Origin: RGIG2134 sp964461115 | GTDB taxonomy: Bacteria > Cyanobacteriota > Vampirovibrionia > Gastranaerophilales > Gastranaerophilaceae | Length of the DNA stretch: 64,000 nt | NCBI GenBank assembly: GCA_964461115.1 | Contig: CAYWSX010000002.1 | Location: 202,352 to 266,351 of the forward strand | Direction: 5' to 3' | In this document: positions 24,560 to 31,372 of the stretch, piece after piece | Position numbering within the stretch: the first letter of the stretch is position 1 | Layout: every line of letters begins with the position of its first letter | The notes under the pieces: model-generated | The model's input: only the letters and a program-made list of their open reading frames with translations | The model's database searches: none | What the model was told of the DNA's origin: nothing | Program-made: the position numbers and the translations under genes

Positions 24560-25531
24560 TCACCTGATAGTTAATGTGCTTTCTTCAATTTTTTTACACA
24601 AATAAGAGGAGCGTTTAATACCAGCAATTCCATTTTCAATAATAAGAACCATTGTATCTTTATTGACTTTATCTATCTTTACCTTTTCTAAAAACCCAGC
24701 TTCAATTAATGGGTCGATAATTTCTTCTTTATTTTGTAATGTATTTACATAACTACTGTACTTTGAGTCCATTAACTTATTAACTATGTTTTTAATATTG
24801 CTTTTGGTCAACTCTATACAATCTTTTTTTGTAAGCTCATTAACAATATAATTAAAAGAACCGCCTTCTGCCTGTTCAATAATTTGATTGACTTTTTTTT
24901 CTTTTTCTTCTTGATTTAAATCAGACAAGCTATTTTTTACTGCTTTAGAGAAATAACAGCCTGTAAACGTGATATAAAGTCTGTTATTCAATATTAAATT
25001 ACGTATTTTCTCATATTCTAATGACTTATTGTCAAAATGATGTTTAAATACATAATTAAATATTAGCCTTAAATGCTCTATATTATCATTATGGTCGGCA
25101 ATCGTGTATACTTTCATTATTTGTTCGTATGTCAGAGGCTTATACTTTAGTATTGTATGAAGCTCTTGCCATGTTATTTCTCTATGTATAAATTTGTCAA
25201 TGGTATTATTAATTTCTTGTTGCTCCCACTCTTCAAATTTACTACTAACGAATTCATCAACATTATCTTTAATCTGTTTTAACTCATTACGACTTTTAAT
25301 AGATAAAACAGACATAATAATTGGAATAATTACACCAAATATAGCTAACAATATCCCTAAAATACTGATAGTCCATCCCATACTCGAATAAACATGTTCT
25401 ATATGATGATTCTGAGTCGCAATAATTTGATTTGCCTGATTAACCTGTATCTGCAATTCTTGGTTCTGCACTTCAAGTTTATACTGTGCAAGACCTGTTT
25501 TTATTTGTTTTTGTAAATCATCATTATTCAC
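24560..25531 (-). CDS. Membrane-anchored coiled-coil protein of unknown function
   Basis: The 323-residue protein has an N-terminal coiled coil (residues 5-45, many Gln/Leu/Ile), one strong membrane helix at about 52-75 (WTISILGILLAIFGVIIPII), a second coiled stretch, and a Lys/Asn/Ile-rich cytoplasmic part with repeated helices. It is richer in A+T and in Asn/Ile/Lys than its neighbours, and lies between a tRNA-like remnant and tRNA-Asp, which suggests acquired DNA. The GTG at 25531 has no Shine-Dalgarno; an extended -10 ends six bases upstream. A phage-defence or membrane-sensor role is possible but unsupported. Confidence 0.7.
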   Translation of the reverse strand: MNNDDLQKQIKTGLAQYKLEVQNQELQIQVNQANQIIATQNHHIEHVYSSMGWTISILGILLAIFGVIIPIIMSVLSIKSRNELKQIKDNVDEFVSSKFEEWEQQEINNTIDKFIHREITWQELHTILKYKPLTYEQIMKVYTIADHNDNIEHLRLIFNYVFKHHFDNKSLEYEKIRNLILNNRLYITFTGCYFSKAVKNSLSDLNQEEKEKKVNQIIEQAEGGSFNYIVNELTKKDCIELTKSNIKNIVNKLMDSKYSSYVNTLQNKEEIIDPLIEAGFLEKVKIDKVNKDTMVLIIENGIAGIKRSSYLCKKIEESTLTIR

Positions 25532-25537
25532 AGATTT

Positions 25538-25546
25538 ATTCTAGCA
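25538..25546 (-). promoter_or_regulatory. Extended -10 promoter, predicted leaderless with GTG start
   Basis: On the minus strand TGC plus TAGAAT (25543-25538), then AAATCT and the GTG at 25531. The gap is exactly six bases. Confidence 0.6.
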
Positions 25547-25640
25547 CATACAAAAGCCATTATGACATTTTAAACATGCATAATATTCACCTTAATAAAA
25601 ACACTAGGTTCGAACCATTTCAAACACAATCAGGGCAAAT

Positions 25641-25668
25641 AAAAACAGCCTCCGAAGAGACTGTTTTT
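25641..25668 (-). terminator. Terminator of tRNA-Asp
   Basis: On the minus strand AAACAGTCTC and GAGGCTGTTT pair (one G-T) around a four-base TTCG loop, followed by TTATTT. It begins about six bases after the tRNA 3' end. Confidence 0.85.
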
Positions 25669-25673
25669 TTAAA

Positions 25674-25750
25674 TGGCGGGACTGACGAGGCTCGAACTCG
25701 CGACCTCCTGCGTGACAGGCAGGCACTCTAACCAACTGAGCTACAATCCC
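25674..25750 (-). tRNA. tRNA-Asp (anticodon GTC)
   Basis: On the minus strand the acceptor stem GGGATTG pairs with CAGTCCC (one G-T pair). The D arm holds GCTCAGTTGGTTAGAG, the anticodon stem CCTGC/GCAGG closes the loop CTGTCAC (anticodon GTC), and the T arm holds GAGTTCGAGCCTC. CCA is encoded. Truncated pieces of the gene lie nearby. Confidence 0.97.
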
Positions 25751-25856
25751 ATTGTTATATTCTGTTTTCAAGTCGGGTGCAGCTCAGTTGGTCTTAATCT
25801 AAAACCGTTCACTTCGTTCACTGGGGCTACAATCCCATTGTTATATTCTGTTTTCA
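25740..25856. repeat. 31-bp direct repeat of the tRNA-Asp 5' end and upstream flank
   Basis: The 31 bases 25740-25770 recur exactly at 25826-25856. Each copy holds the first 11 bases of tRNA-Asp plus 20 bases of its upstream flank. Between them lies GGGTGCAGCTCAGTTGGT (25776-25793), a D-arm-like piece on the opposite strand. The block is tRNA debris. The stretch to 26111 holds no gene; I see only the upstream region of the RHH gene there. Confidence 0.8.
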
Positions 25857-26111
25857 CTTAACTGCCCTGTGTCACTCTTTAAAAGGCATATACCAAAGCG
25901 GTTACAGATAGATTATACTTTGCTGATTTTTTTTTTGCAATATTTTTCTTTATTTATAATTGTAAACAAATATTAACTCCATAAAAGCCCGTTAAAAGGT
26001 ACATTTTAAAATTAATATATACAAAACAAATATTTTAGGGCAACTTTTTCAATATTATTTCGTTTATATAAACATAAGAGAATACGAATAAAATATCGGA
26101 GGATTAACCAC

Positions 26112-26300
26112 ATGGCAAGAGTTTTGATTTCAATGCCCGAAACATTTTTAAAGAACATTGACGAAGTAGCAGAGACCGAAAACCGCACCCGCAGCGAGCT
26201 TATAAGAGAGGCATTAAGAACCTATATGCACCGCAGCAAAGTAAGAGAAAACACATACGCAGTGAAAAATGCAGAAATTTTGGAAAGTCTTTTGGATTAA
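26112..26300 (+). CDS. Ribbon-helix-helix (CopG/MetJ-type) DNA-binding protein
   Basis: The 62-residue product has the RHH pattern: an N-terminal beta strand VLISMPETFLKNIDEVAETE followed by NRTRSELIREALRTYM, with the turn at NRTR. Such proteins dimerise and insert the strand pair in the DNA major groove; many are antitoxins or plasmid copy-control repressors. No toxin gene follows, since a terminator stands 26 bases downstream. GGAGG lies upstream of the ATG. It could act as a stand-alone regulator. Confidence 0.88.
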   Translation: MARVLISMPETFLKNIDEVAETENRTRSELIREALRTYMHRSKVRENTYAVKNAEILESLLD

Positions 26301-26325
26301 ACTTGCCAAAACCTCAAACAAATAT

Positions 26326-26358
26326 AAAAAAAGACTGGTTATTTATCAGTCTTTTTTT
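26326..26358. terminator. Bidirectional terminator shared by convergent genes
   Basis: AAAAAAAGACTG (26326-26337) pairs perfectly with CAGTCTTTTTTT (26347-26358) around a nine-base loop, with T tracts on both sides. The stop codon of the minus-strand gene (26339-26341) lies in the loop. Confidence 0.92.
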
Positions 26359-26767
26359 TGCAAACAGAACTGAAAACCTCGTCAAAACTCTCAACAGGGG
26401 TGAATCTGTAACCGCAATCGTCCTTTAAGGTCCCGCCCATCATAAATATTTCTTCCTGCGGATATCTTCGACAAATTCCCGGCCGACTCTTGTGAATCTT
26501 GCATAATTTTGTTTCTTTATCAAGATTTTGGCACTCAAAAACAAGTCCTGTTTCATCCTCGCCTACAACCTCGAGATAAGTGTAGAAAGGATGAAGAAGC
26601 CTAAGCTTCCGGAACTCTTCCTCCGTTTTAACCACGCCTTTCATGTGCTTTACATAAATATGAGTGCAGCATGCTCCGCAGCCGCTGCATTCTCCATGCC
26701 TGTAATATTTTCTTCTCAAAACATGCTTATAAAAAAACTTTTTCAGGAGGATAATGGCTTTGGACAC
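26339..26767 (-). CDS. YkgJ-type cysteine-cluster protein
   Basis: The 142-residue protein has the CxxCxxCC signature in GECSGCGACCTHIYV, followed by CQNLD...CKIHKSRPGICRRYP and a late Cys. This arrangement defines the YkgJ/UPF0153 family, thought to bind zinc or an iron-sulfur cluster; some members aid flagellin or other protein modification, but the role here is unknown. The GTG start at 26767 overlaps the stop of the upstream TPR gene in TAGTG, with GAAGG upstream, so the two are coupled. Its last codons lie within a terminator. Confidence 0.85.
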   Translation of the reverse strand: MSKAIILLKKFFYKHVLRRKYYRHGECSGCGACCTHIYVKHMKGVVKTEEEFRKLRLLHPFYTYLEVVGEDETGLVFECQNLDKETKLCKIHKSRPGICRRYPQEEIFMMGGTLKDDCGYRFTPVESFDEVFSSVCKKKTDK

Positions 26768-28011
26768 TATTTCTTACCTTCTTTTACTCTGAAAAGCATG
26801 TATCTTATTTCTTGTTTTTTCTTACCTGCCCAATGGAATTCCTGGGAATTGAAGGCGGAAAGCACAATCATTCTGTCACATAATTTTACAGCTTCTTCGT
26901 ATTTGGCATGGGAAGAAAATTCGTCTATTTTTGCAACCAGCCTTTTTATAATATATTTCTCAGGAAAAATCATGAGTTTCAATTTTTTTATGCTTTCTTG
27001 AACTTGCTCTTTATTGTCTTCACACAAAAGCAGATAGTTTTCATATTCATACAAAGCGTCTTTGTAGCGAAGGTTATTTTCGTGCTCAATCGCAACATTA
27101 TAATGCTTTATTGAATCATACTCTGTTGATATTTTGCTTTTTGCATAAGACGCCATACGCTCTATTTCAGCAAAAGAATTCGACTTTTTTTTATAAGAGT
27201 TCAAAAACTTCATGAAATAACAGTATGCAAGTTCGTACTTTTTTAATGATATATAAGCATTTGCAATATCAACAAGGCACACTTTCAATTTAGTATCGAT
27301 TTTAATCGCTAGTCGATAATACTCTATGGCTTTGTTGAAGTTTCTGTCACATGCAAAGACTTTGGCAATATTTTGAACAACTTTTGGCTGCATAGGATAG
27401 TTTTTTACAGATTTTATGTAAAATTGGACTGCAAGATTAATCTTATCCTCCCGAATAGCCGCAGACGCATATTTCAAGAGGTCACCCGCCTTGTGACGCA
27501 ATGTTGTAATAATTTTTGTCACATACTTAAAATCTTTGCCTTCAGGATTTTCACAGTATTTTAAGAATTTTTCGTAATAATACACAGACTCGAGTCTCTC
27601 ATCGCGTCTTGAGTAGGCAGTAGCCAAATTAAAATTTATTTTAGGGTTTTCCGGGCAGATAGTAAGCGCAATGTGCCAATATACAAGCGCCTGTTTTATG
27701 TTATTTTGCGCGTAAAAAACATTTCCAATCCCCAAGAAAGCCTGATAGCAAGTTGGATTTTGAGAGATTGCTTTTTGCCAAAAATGCAAGGCATCATTGG
27801 CAGAGCCAAGCTTTTGATAACAGCTTCCGATAAAATTCGCATAAGTACCGCTTCTATCGGTTTCAAACCCCGATAAAAGCAAATTAAGAGCCTTTTGGTA
27901 GCTTTTGTTCTCATACAGAAGCAAAGCAGTATGAAGCTTATCATCTCCGCTAACCTCTATCGAGCCCAAATCCAAAGGCAGTTCATCTTTTGTTTCTGTT
28001 GCGTCTGTCAT
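26767..28011 (-). CDS. Tetratricopeptide-repeat protein
   Basis: The 414-residue protein is made of TPR units of about 34 residues, e.g. GTYANFIGSCYQKLGSANDA, CYQAFLGIGNVFYAQNNIKQ, KINFNLATAYSRRDERLESV, and a second block after residue 200 (VVQNIAKVFACDRNFNKAIE; CLVDIANAYISLKKYELAYC). The first ~25 residues are acidic and probably disordered. There is no signal peptide, so it is a cytoplasmic scaffold. It lies in a minus-strand group with 28017-28358 and the YkgJ-like gene and probably works with them. Confidence 0.88.
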   Translation of the reverse strand: MTDATETKDELPLDLGSIEVSGDDKLHTALLLYENKSYQKALNLLLSGFETDRSGTYANFIGSCYQKLGSANDALHFWQKAISQNPTCYQAFLGIGNVFYAQNNIKQALVYWHIALTICPENPKINFNLATAYSRRDERLESVYYYEKFLKYCENPEGKDFKYVTKIITTLRHKAGDLLKYASAAIREDKINLAVQFYIKSVKNYPMQPKVVQNIAKVFACDRNFNKAIEYYRLAIKIDTKLKVCLVDIANAYISLKKYELAYCYFMKFLNSYKKKSNSFAEIERMASYAKSKISTEYDSIKHYNVAIEHENNLRYKDALYEYENYLLLCEDNKEQVQESIKKLKLMIFPEKYIIKRLVAKIDEFSSHAKYEEAVKLCDRMIVLSAFNSQEFHWAGKKKQEIRYMLFRVKEGKK

Positions 28012-28016
28012 TTACA

Positions 28017-28358
28017 CTACAAATTTATATCATCTAAAAGTTTTTTATTATTCAGTAAATCCTCAAGCTTGTCATCCGTAAACGGAGATAAAGCACCGCT
28101 TTCAAACTGTAAACTCATTAAATCAAGATGAGAACTGTCCCCCTGGTCTGAAAGAGCAAGCGATGAGAACTTTTTAATATCCAATTCGCGCTCATATAGC
28201 GTCAGTGCCTCTCTCGAAATCTGAGTTTCATCTACAAAATGTGTTTTAGCAAAAGGTGACGTCGCATATTTTTTTTGCGCGTCTGATATCTGAACTATAT
28301 TGCTTTCACGGCTGATATAGTTGTTGTTTACGCCTTCATTATATATCCCGTTTAACAT
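28017..28358 (-). CDS. Hypothetical protein, lineage-type
   Basis: The 113-residue product is hydrophilic. It contains VDETQISREALTLYERELDI followed by KKFSSLALSD and an acidic Leu-rich tail. The ISREALxLYERExDIxKF stretch looks like a conserved helix found in FlgM-like or structural bacterial proteins, but I cannot assign a family. GAGGGGG stands upstream of the ATG. It is five bases upstream of the TPR gene, so it leads the 28358-26339 operon. Confidence 0.65.
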   Translation of the reverse strand: MLNGIYNEGVNNNYISRESNIVQISDAQKKYATSPFAKTHFVDETQISREALTLYERELDIKKFSSLALSDQGDSSHLDLMSLQFESGALSPFTDDKLEDLLNNKKLLDDINL

Positions 28359-28401
28359 TATATTTCCCCCTCTATCTTATTATCGCTTATTTTTCCGGTT
28401 C

Positions 28402-28465
28402 GTCTATAACATCATGGTCTATTTGCATAGACCATGTGGTCTATATTTTGATAATGTGATAAAAT
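28402..28465. promoter_or_regulatory. GTCTAT operator-like cluster and formyltransferase promoter
   Basis: CATGGTCTAT-TTGC-ATAGACCATG (28413-28436) is a perfect 10-base inverted repeat. A further GGTCTATA at 28438-28444 and GTCTATA at 28402-28408 give four copies of the half-site. An extended -10 (TGA plus TAAAAT at 28460-28465) ends six bases before the ATG at 28472; the last half-site lies at its -35 position. No T tract follows, so this is an operator and not a terminator. Confidence 0.6.
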
Positions 28466-28471
28466 CAAAGC

Positions 28472-29380
28472 ATGAAAATCGTAATTCTGGGTTCATCAGA
28501 CATATTATATAACCTTATTGAAGGTGCGTTAAAGGCAAATGCGGAAATTGTAGGAGTCGTTAACTGGAAAGATGTGCGTAAAAAATCTTTTAAAGACTTT
28601 TTTGAAACAGATTATACAAAAGAACACATAAAAAAGCTTAAACTGCCGATAATAAAAACCAAAAGTGCTAATTCAAAAGATTTCAAAAGCACACTATTGA
28701 AACTTGAGCCGGATGTCCTGCTTGTAGGAACATGGGGCGAAAAAATCAAAAAAGAAATCTTTGACATCCCGAAAATTGCAGCTATAAACGTTCACCCGTC
28801 ACTTTTGCCCAAATATCGCGGCGCAAACCCTTACTCACGAGCGATTATGTTTGGAGAACAAAAAACGGGAGTAACATTTCATCTGATGAATGAAAAATTT
28901 GACGCAGGCGCAGTTCTTCTTCAAAAAGAATCGCCTATATACAGCACAGACAACGGATTAACACTCAAAAAACGGCTTGCAAAGCTTGCCGCTCCTATGT
29001 GCACAGAACTTTTACAAAAACTTGACTCTGAAATACTCACCCCGACAGAACAGGATGAGTCACAGGCAACTTATTTTCCGCACGTAAAAGAGGAAGAAAT
29101 AGTAATTGAACCTGAAAAAACCACTTATCACGAAGCAGATTGCAAAATTCGCGGGCTTACCCCTTGGCAAAGTACTTATTTGTTATATAAAGGTGAATTC
29201 TTTAGAATTAAAGACCATACTATTTCAAAAACAATGCGAGAGCCTGATTTTAACGATTGCGCAATGTGTTTTGAAACGAAAGACGGAAAATTTATTTACT
29301 TTGAAAATCTCGAAGCCCTGGGATGGAAAAAACACTTTACAAAGCTAATTCTTAAATTCTTGCATAAATCTTGCCCTTAG
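28472..29380 (+). CDS. Formyltransferase-family protein (Fmt-like)
   Basis: The 302-residue protein has the formyltransferase fold: KIVILGSSDILYNLIEGALK, then INVHPSLLPKYRGANPYSRA (catalytic Asn/His region), TGVTFHLMNEKFDAGAVLLQ with the catalytic Asp, and a C-terminal OB-like domain (CKIRGLTPWQSTYLLYKGEFF). Classical Fmt, which formylates initiator Met-tRNA, has similar blocks, but this sequence is divergent and may act on a nucleotide sugar instead. Its neighbours are regulators and not def, so I leave the symbol open. It is predicted to be leaderless. Confidence 0.82.
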   Translation: MKIVILGSSDILYNLIEGALKANAEIVGVVNWKDVRKKSFKDFFETDYTKEHIKKLKLPIIKTKSANSKDFKSTLLKLEPDVLLVGTWGEKIKKEIFDIPKIAAINVHPSLLPKYRGANPYSRAIMFGEQKTGVTFHLMNEKFDAGAVLLQKESPIYSTDNGLTLKKRLAKLAAPMCTELLQKLDSEILTPTEQDESQATYFPHVKEEEIVIEPEKTTYHEADCKIRGLTPWQSTYLLYKGEFFRIKDHTISKTMREPDFNDCAMCFETKDGKFIYFENLEALGWKKHFTKLILKFLHKSCP

Positions 29381-29399
29381 CACCAATTACCTGTAAAAT
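29371..29399 (+). promoter_or_regulatory. Promoter for a leaderless cyclase transcript
   Basis: TTGCCC (29371-29376, inside the 3' end of the preceding gene), 17 bases and TAAAAT (29394-29399). Six bases (AAGCAT) separate it from the ATG at 29406. Confidence 0.7.
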
Positions 29400-29405
29400 A
29401 AGCAT

Positions 29406-31352
29406 ATGAAAAATTTCAAAACAAACCTTTTAATAACAAGCTTTTTTACAGTAGTTGCAATTGTCGTTTTTTTAGTTTCAGAGTTCTCGATTGAACCGAA
29501 AATTCAGTCTGTTCTAACAAAACTTTTTGCACAAAAATCCGCAAACTCAAACGTGGTTATGGTTTTAATCGATAACAAATCCATAAACAGGGTCAGATGG
29601 CCGTGGAAACGTGCTTTATATGGTGACATGTTTGAGTATATAAATGACTACGGAAAAGCCAAAGTTGTTGTCTACGACTCCCTGATTGCCTCTCCTGACG
29701 AGAATTTTCCCGAGTCTGAAAAGTATTTTTTCAACACAATTAAAAAATATGATAATTTTATATCAGCATTCGACGCAACCTACACAAACAGCAAAGAAAG
29801 CACAATGCAGGGTGAAGAGCTTAAAGAATTCAACTCAAAATTTGATCTGAAACTCGATATAAAAGATAGCAAATCGTTCAAAGCGCCTTTAAAAGGCATT
29901 TTGAAATTAAATGGAGACTATGTTAAAAACGTAAAGCATTTCGGCTCTGTTGTAACGCCAATGGGCACTGACGGCGTAATTCGAACTGCGCTGCCGATTG
30001 TAAACGTTGGCGGAAAACTCTACCCAATGCTAACTTTCTACGCATATGCAAAGTACAAAGGAATTAAAGGTTTTTACTACAAAGACGGTTACTTATGCTC
30101 TGATGACAACTGTAAAACACTCAAAGTTAACGCATACAACAGCCCGCTCGGCGTGCAGGTATATTTAAAGTGGTACAAACCAACAGACGAATTCTCAACC
30201 CATAAATCTTACTCGGCAATAGACGTTTTAGACTCACTTGAAGCCATAAAAGCAGGCAAAAAACCTATAATAGACCCATCCGTGTTTAACAATAAAATCG
30301 TTATCGCCGGCGGCGCAGCAAAAGTAAAAAGTCTCGAAGATATCAAAGATACTCCGCTTATCGCCAGAAACCACTCAGGAGCGGATATTCAATCGACACT
30401 CGCAAGCAACTTTTTAAATAACGAATGCTTAAAAGTCCTCACCTTAGGTGAAAAGGCTCTGATTTCGCTTCTTTTGGTAATCGTTAGCGCATGGATTATC
30501 GTGACTTTCGGACTTACAAGCTCCCTGATTGCGCTCGGAACAATTATGGCAGCTTATGCCGTTACAGCGGTTACACTGTTTGCAAACAACACGGTTATAC
30601 AGCTTGTGACACCAATAATTCTTATGCTGCTGGTAGTTGCGGCAGGTTTTACCTACAGGTTTCTGATTGAAGGCAAGAAGAAAGAGCAAATCCAAAACGC
30701 AATGGGGATGTACATTTCAAAAGATATCATGAAAAATGTCGTAAAAAATATTGACAACATCAAATTGGGCGGAAAAAGAGCCAACATAACCGTTTTATTT
30801 TCAGATATAAGAGGATTTACCTCAATCTCCGAAAAACTCTCTGCCGAAGAAGTTACAGACATCTTAAACGAGTATTTTTCGCTGGTTGAACCGATTATAA
30901 GAAAGCATAACGGTGTGCTGAATAAGTTCATAGGTGACGCGGTTCTTGCAATTTTCGGTGAGCCGATTCAAGACAAAAACCACGCACTGAACGCTGTTTT
31001 GTGCGCAAACGAAATGCACAAAAAATTCGCAGAATTGCAGCAGAAATGGGAACTTGAAGGTAAGCCTCACATTGAAATCGGGGTCGCGATAAATTCCGGC
31101 GAGGCATTTGTCGGCAACATAGGCTCGTCAGAGAGATTAGAGTATACTGTTATCGGCGATACCGTAAACACGGCGAGCCGTATCGAATCCTACAACAAAG
31201 TATACAAAACCCGCTTCCTGATAAGCGAAAGCACCTATGAAAAAGTCAGCCGCATTTGTGACGTTATCAAAATAAGAGAGGTCGCTATCCGCGGAAAAGC
31301 ACTAAAAATCAATATTTACGAAGTTCTGCGGGTCACGCCGCAAAACCAATAA
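29406..31352 (+). CDS. Adenylate/guanylate cyclase with CHASE2 sensor
   Basis: The 648-residue protein has an N-terminal membrane helix (about 9-25), an extracellular CHASE2 domain (about 45-330; VVMVLIDNKSINRVRWPWKR), three membrane helices (about 345-420), and a class III cyclase domain (about 450-645). The last holds ITVLFSDIRGFTSISEKLS (first metal Asp), FIGDAVLAIFGEP (second metal Asp) and TVIGDTVNTASRIES (transition-state region). It makes cAMP, or less likely cGMP, in response to an external cue. It has no Shine-Dalgarno and a -10 box six bases upstream. recG follows 20 bases downstream. Confidence 0.94.
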   Translation: MKNFKTNLLITSFFTVVAIVVFLVSEFSIEPKIQSVLTKLFAQKSANSNVVMVLIDNKSINRVRWPWKRALYGDMFEYINDYGKAKVVVYDSLIASPDENFPESEKYFFNTIKKYDNFISAFDATYTNSKESTMQGEELKEFNSKFDLKLDIKDSKSFKAPLKGILKLNGDYVKNVKHFGSVVTPMGTDGVIRTALPIVNVGGKLYPMLTFYAYAKYKGIKGFYYKDGYLCSDDNCKTLKVNAYNSPLGVQVYLKWYKPTDEFSTHKSYSAIDVLDSLEAIKAGKKPIIDPSVFNNKIVIAGGAAKVKSLEDIKDTPLIARNHSGADIQSTLASNFLNNECLKVLTLGEKALISLLLVIVSAWIIVTFGLTSSLIALGTIMAAYAVTAVTLFANNTVIQLVTPIILMLLVVAAGFTYRFLIEGKKKEQIQNAMGMYISKDIMKNVVKNIDNIKLGGKRANITVLFSDIRGFTSISEKLSAEEVTDILNEYFSLVEPIIRKHNGVLNKFIGDAVLAIFGEPIQDKNHALNAVLCANEMHKKFAELQQKWELEGKPHIEIGVAINSGEAFVGNIGSSERLEYTVIGDTVNTASRIESYNKVYKTRFLISESTYEKVSRICDVIKIREVAIRGKALKINIYEVLRVTPQNQ

Positions 31353-31372
31353 AGAAATAAAGACGAGGCAGC

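Noticed and set aside
25486..25861. Open frames on the plus strand across tRNA-Asp (ARTRDLLRDRQA and LTRLELATSCVTG)
   Set aside because: Antisense translation of tRNA-Asp and its duplicated fragment; no ribosome site.
26112..26300. Toxin-antitoxin pair led by the ribbon-helix-helix gene
   Set aside because: A strong terminator follows directly and the next gene is convergent, so no toxin is co-transcribed.
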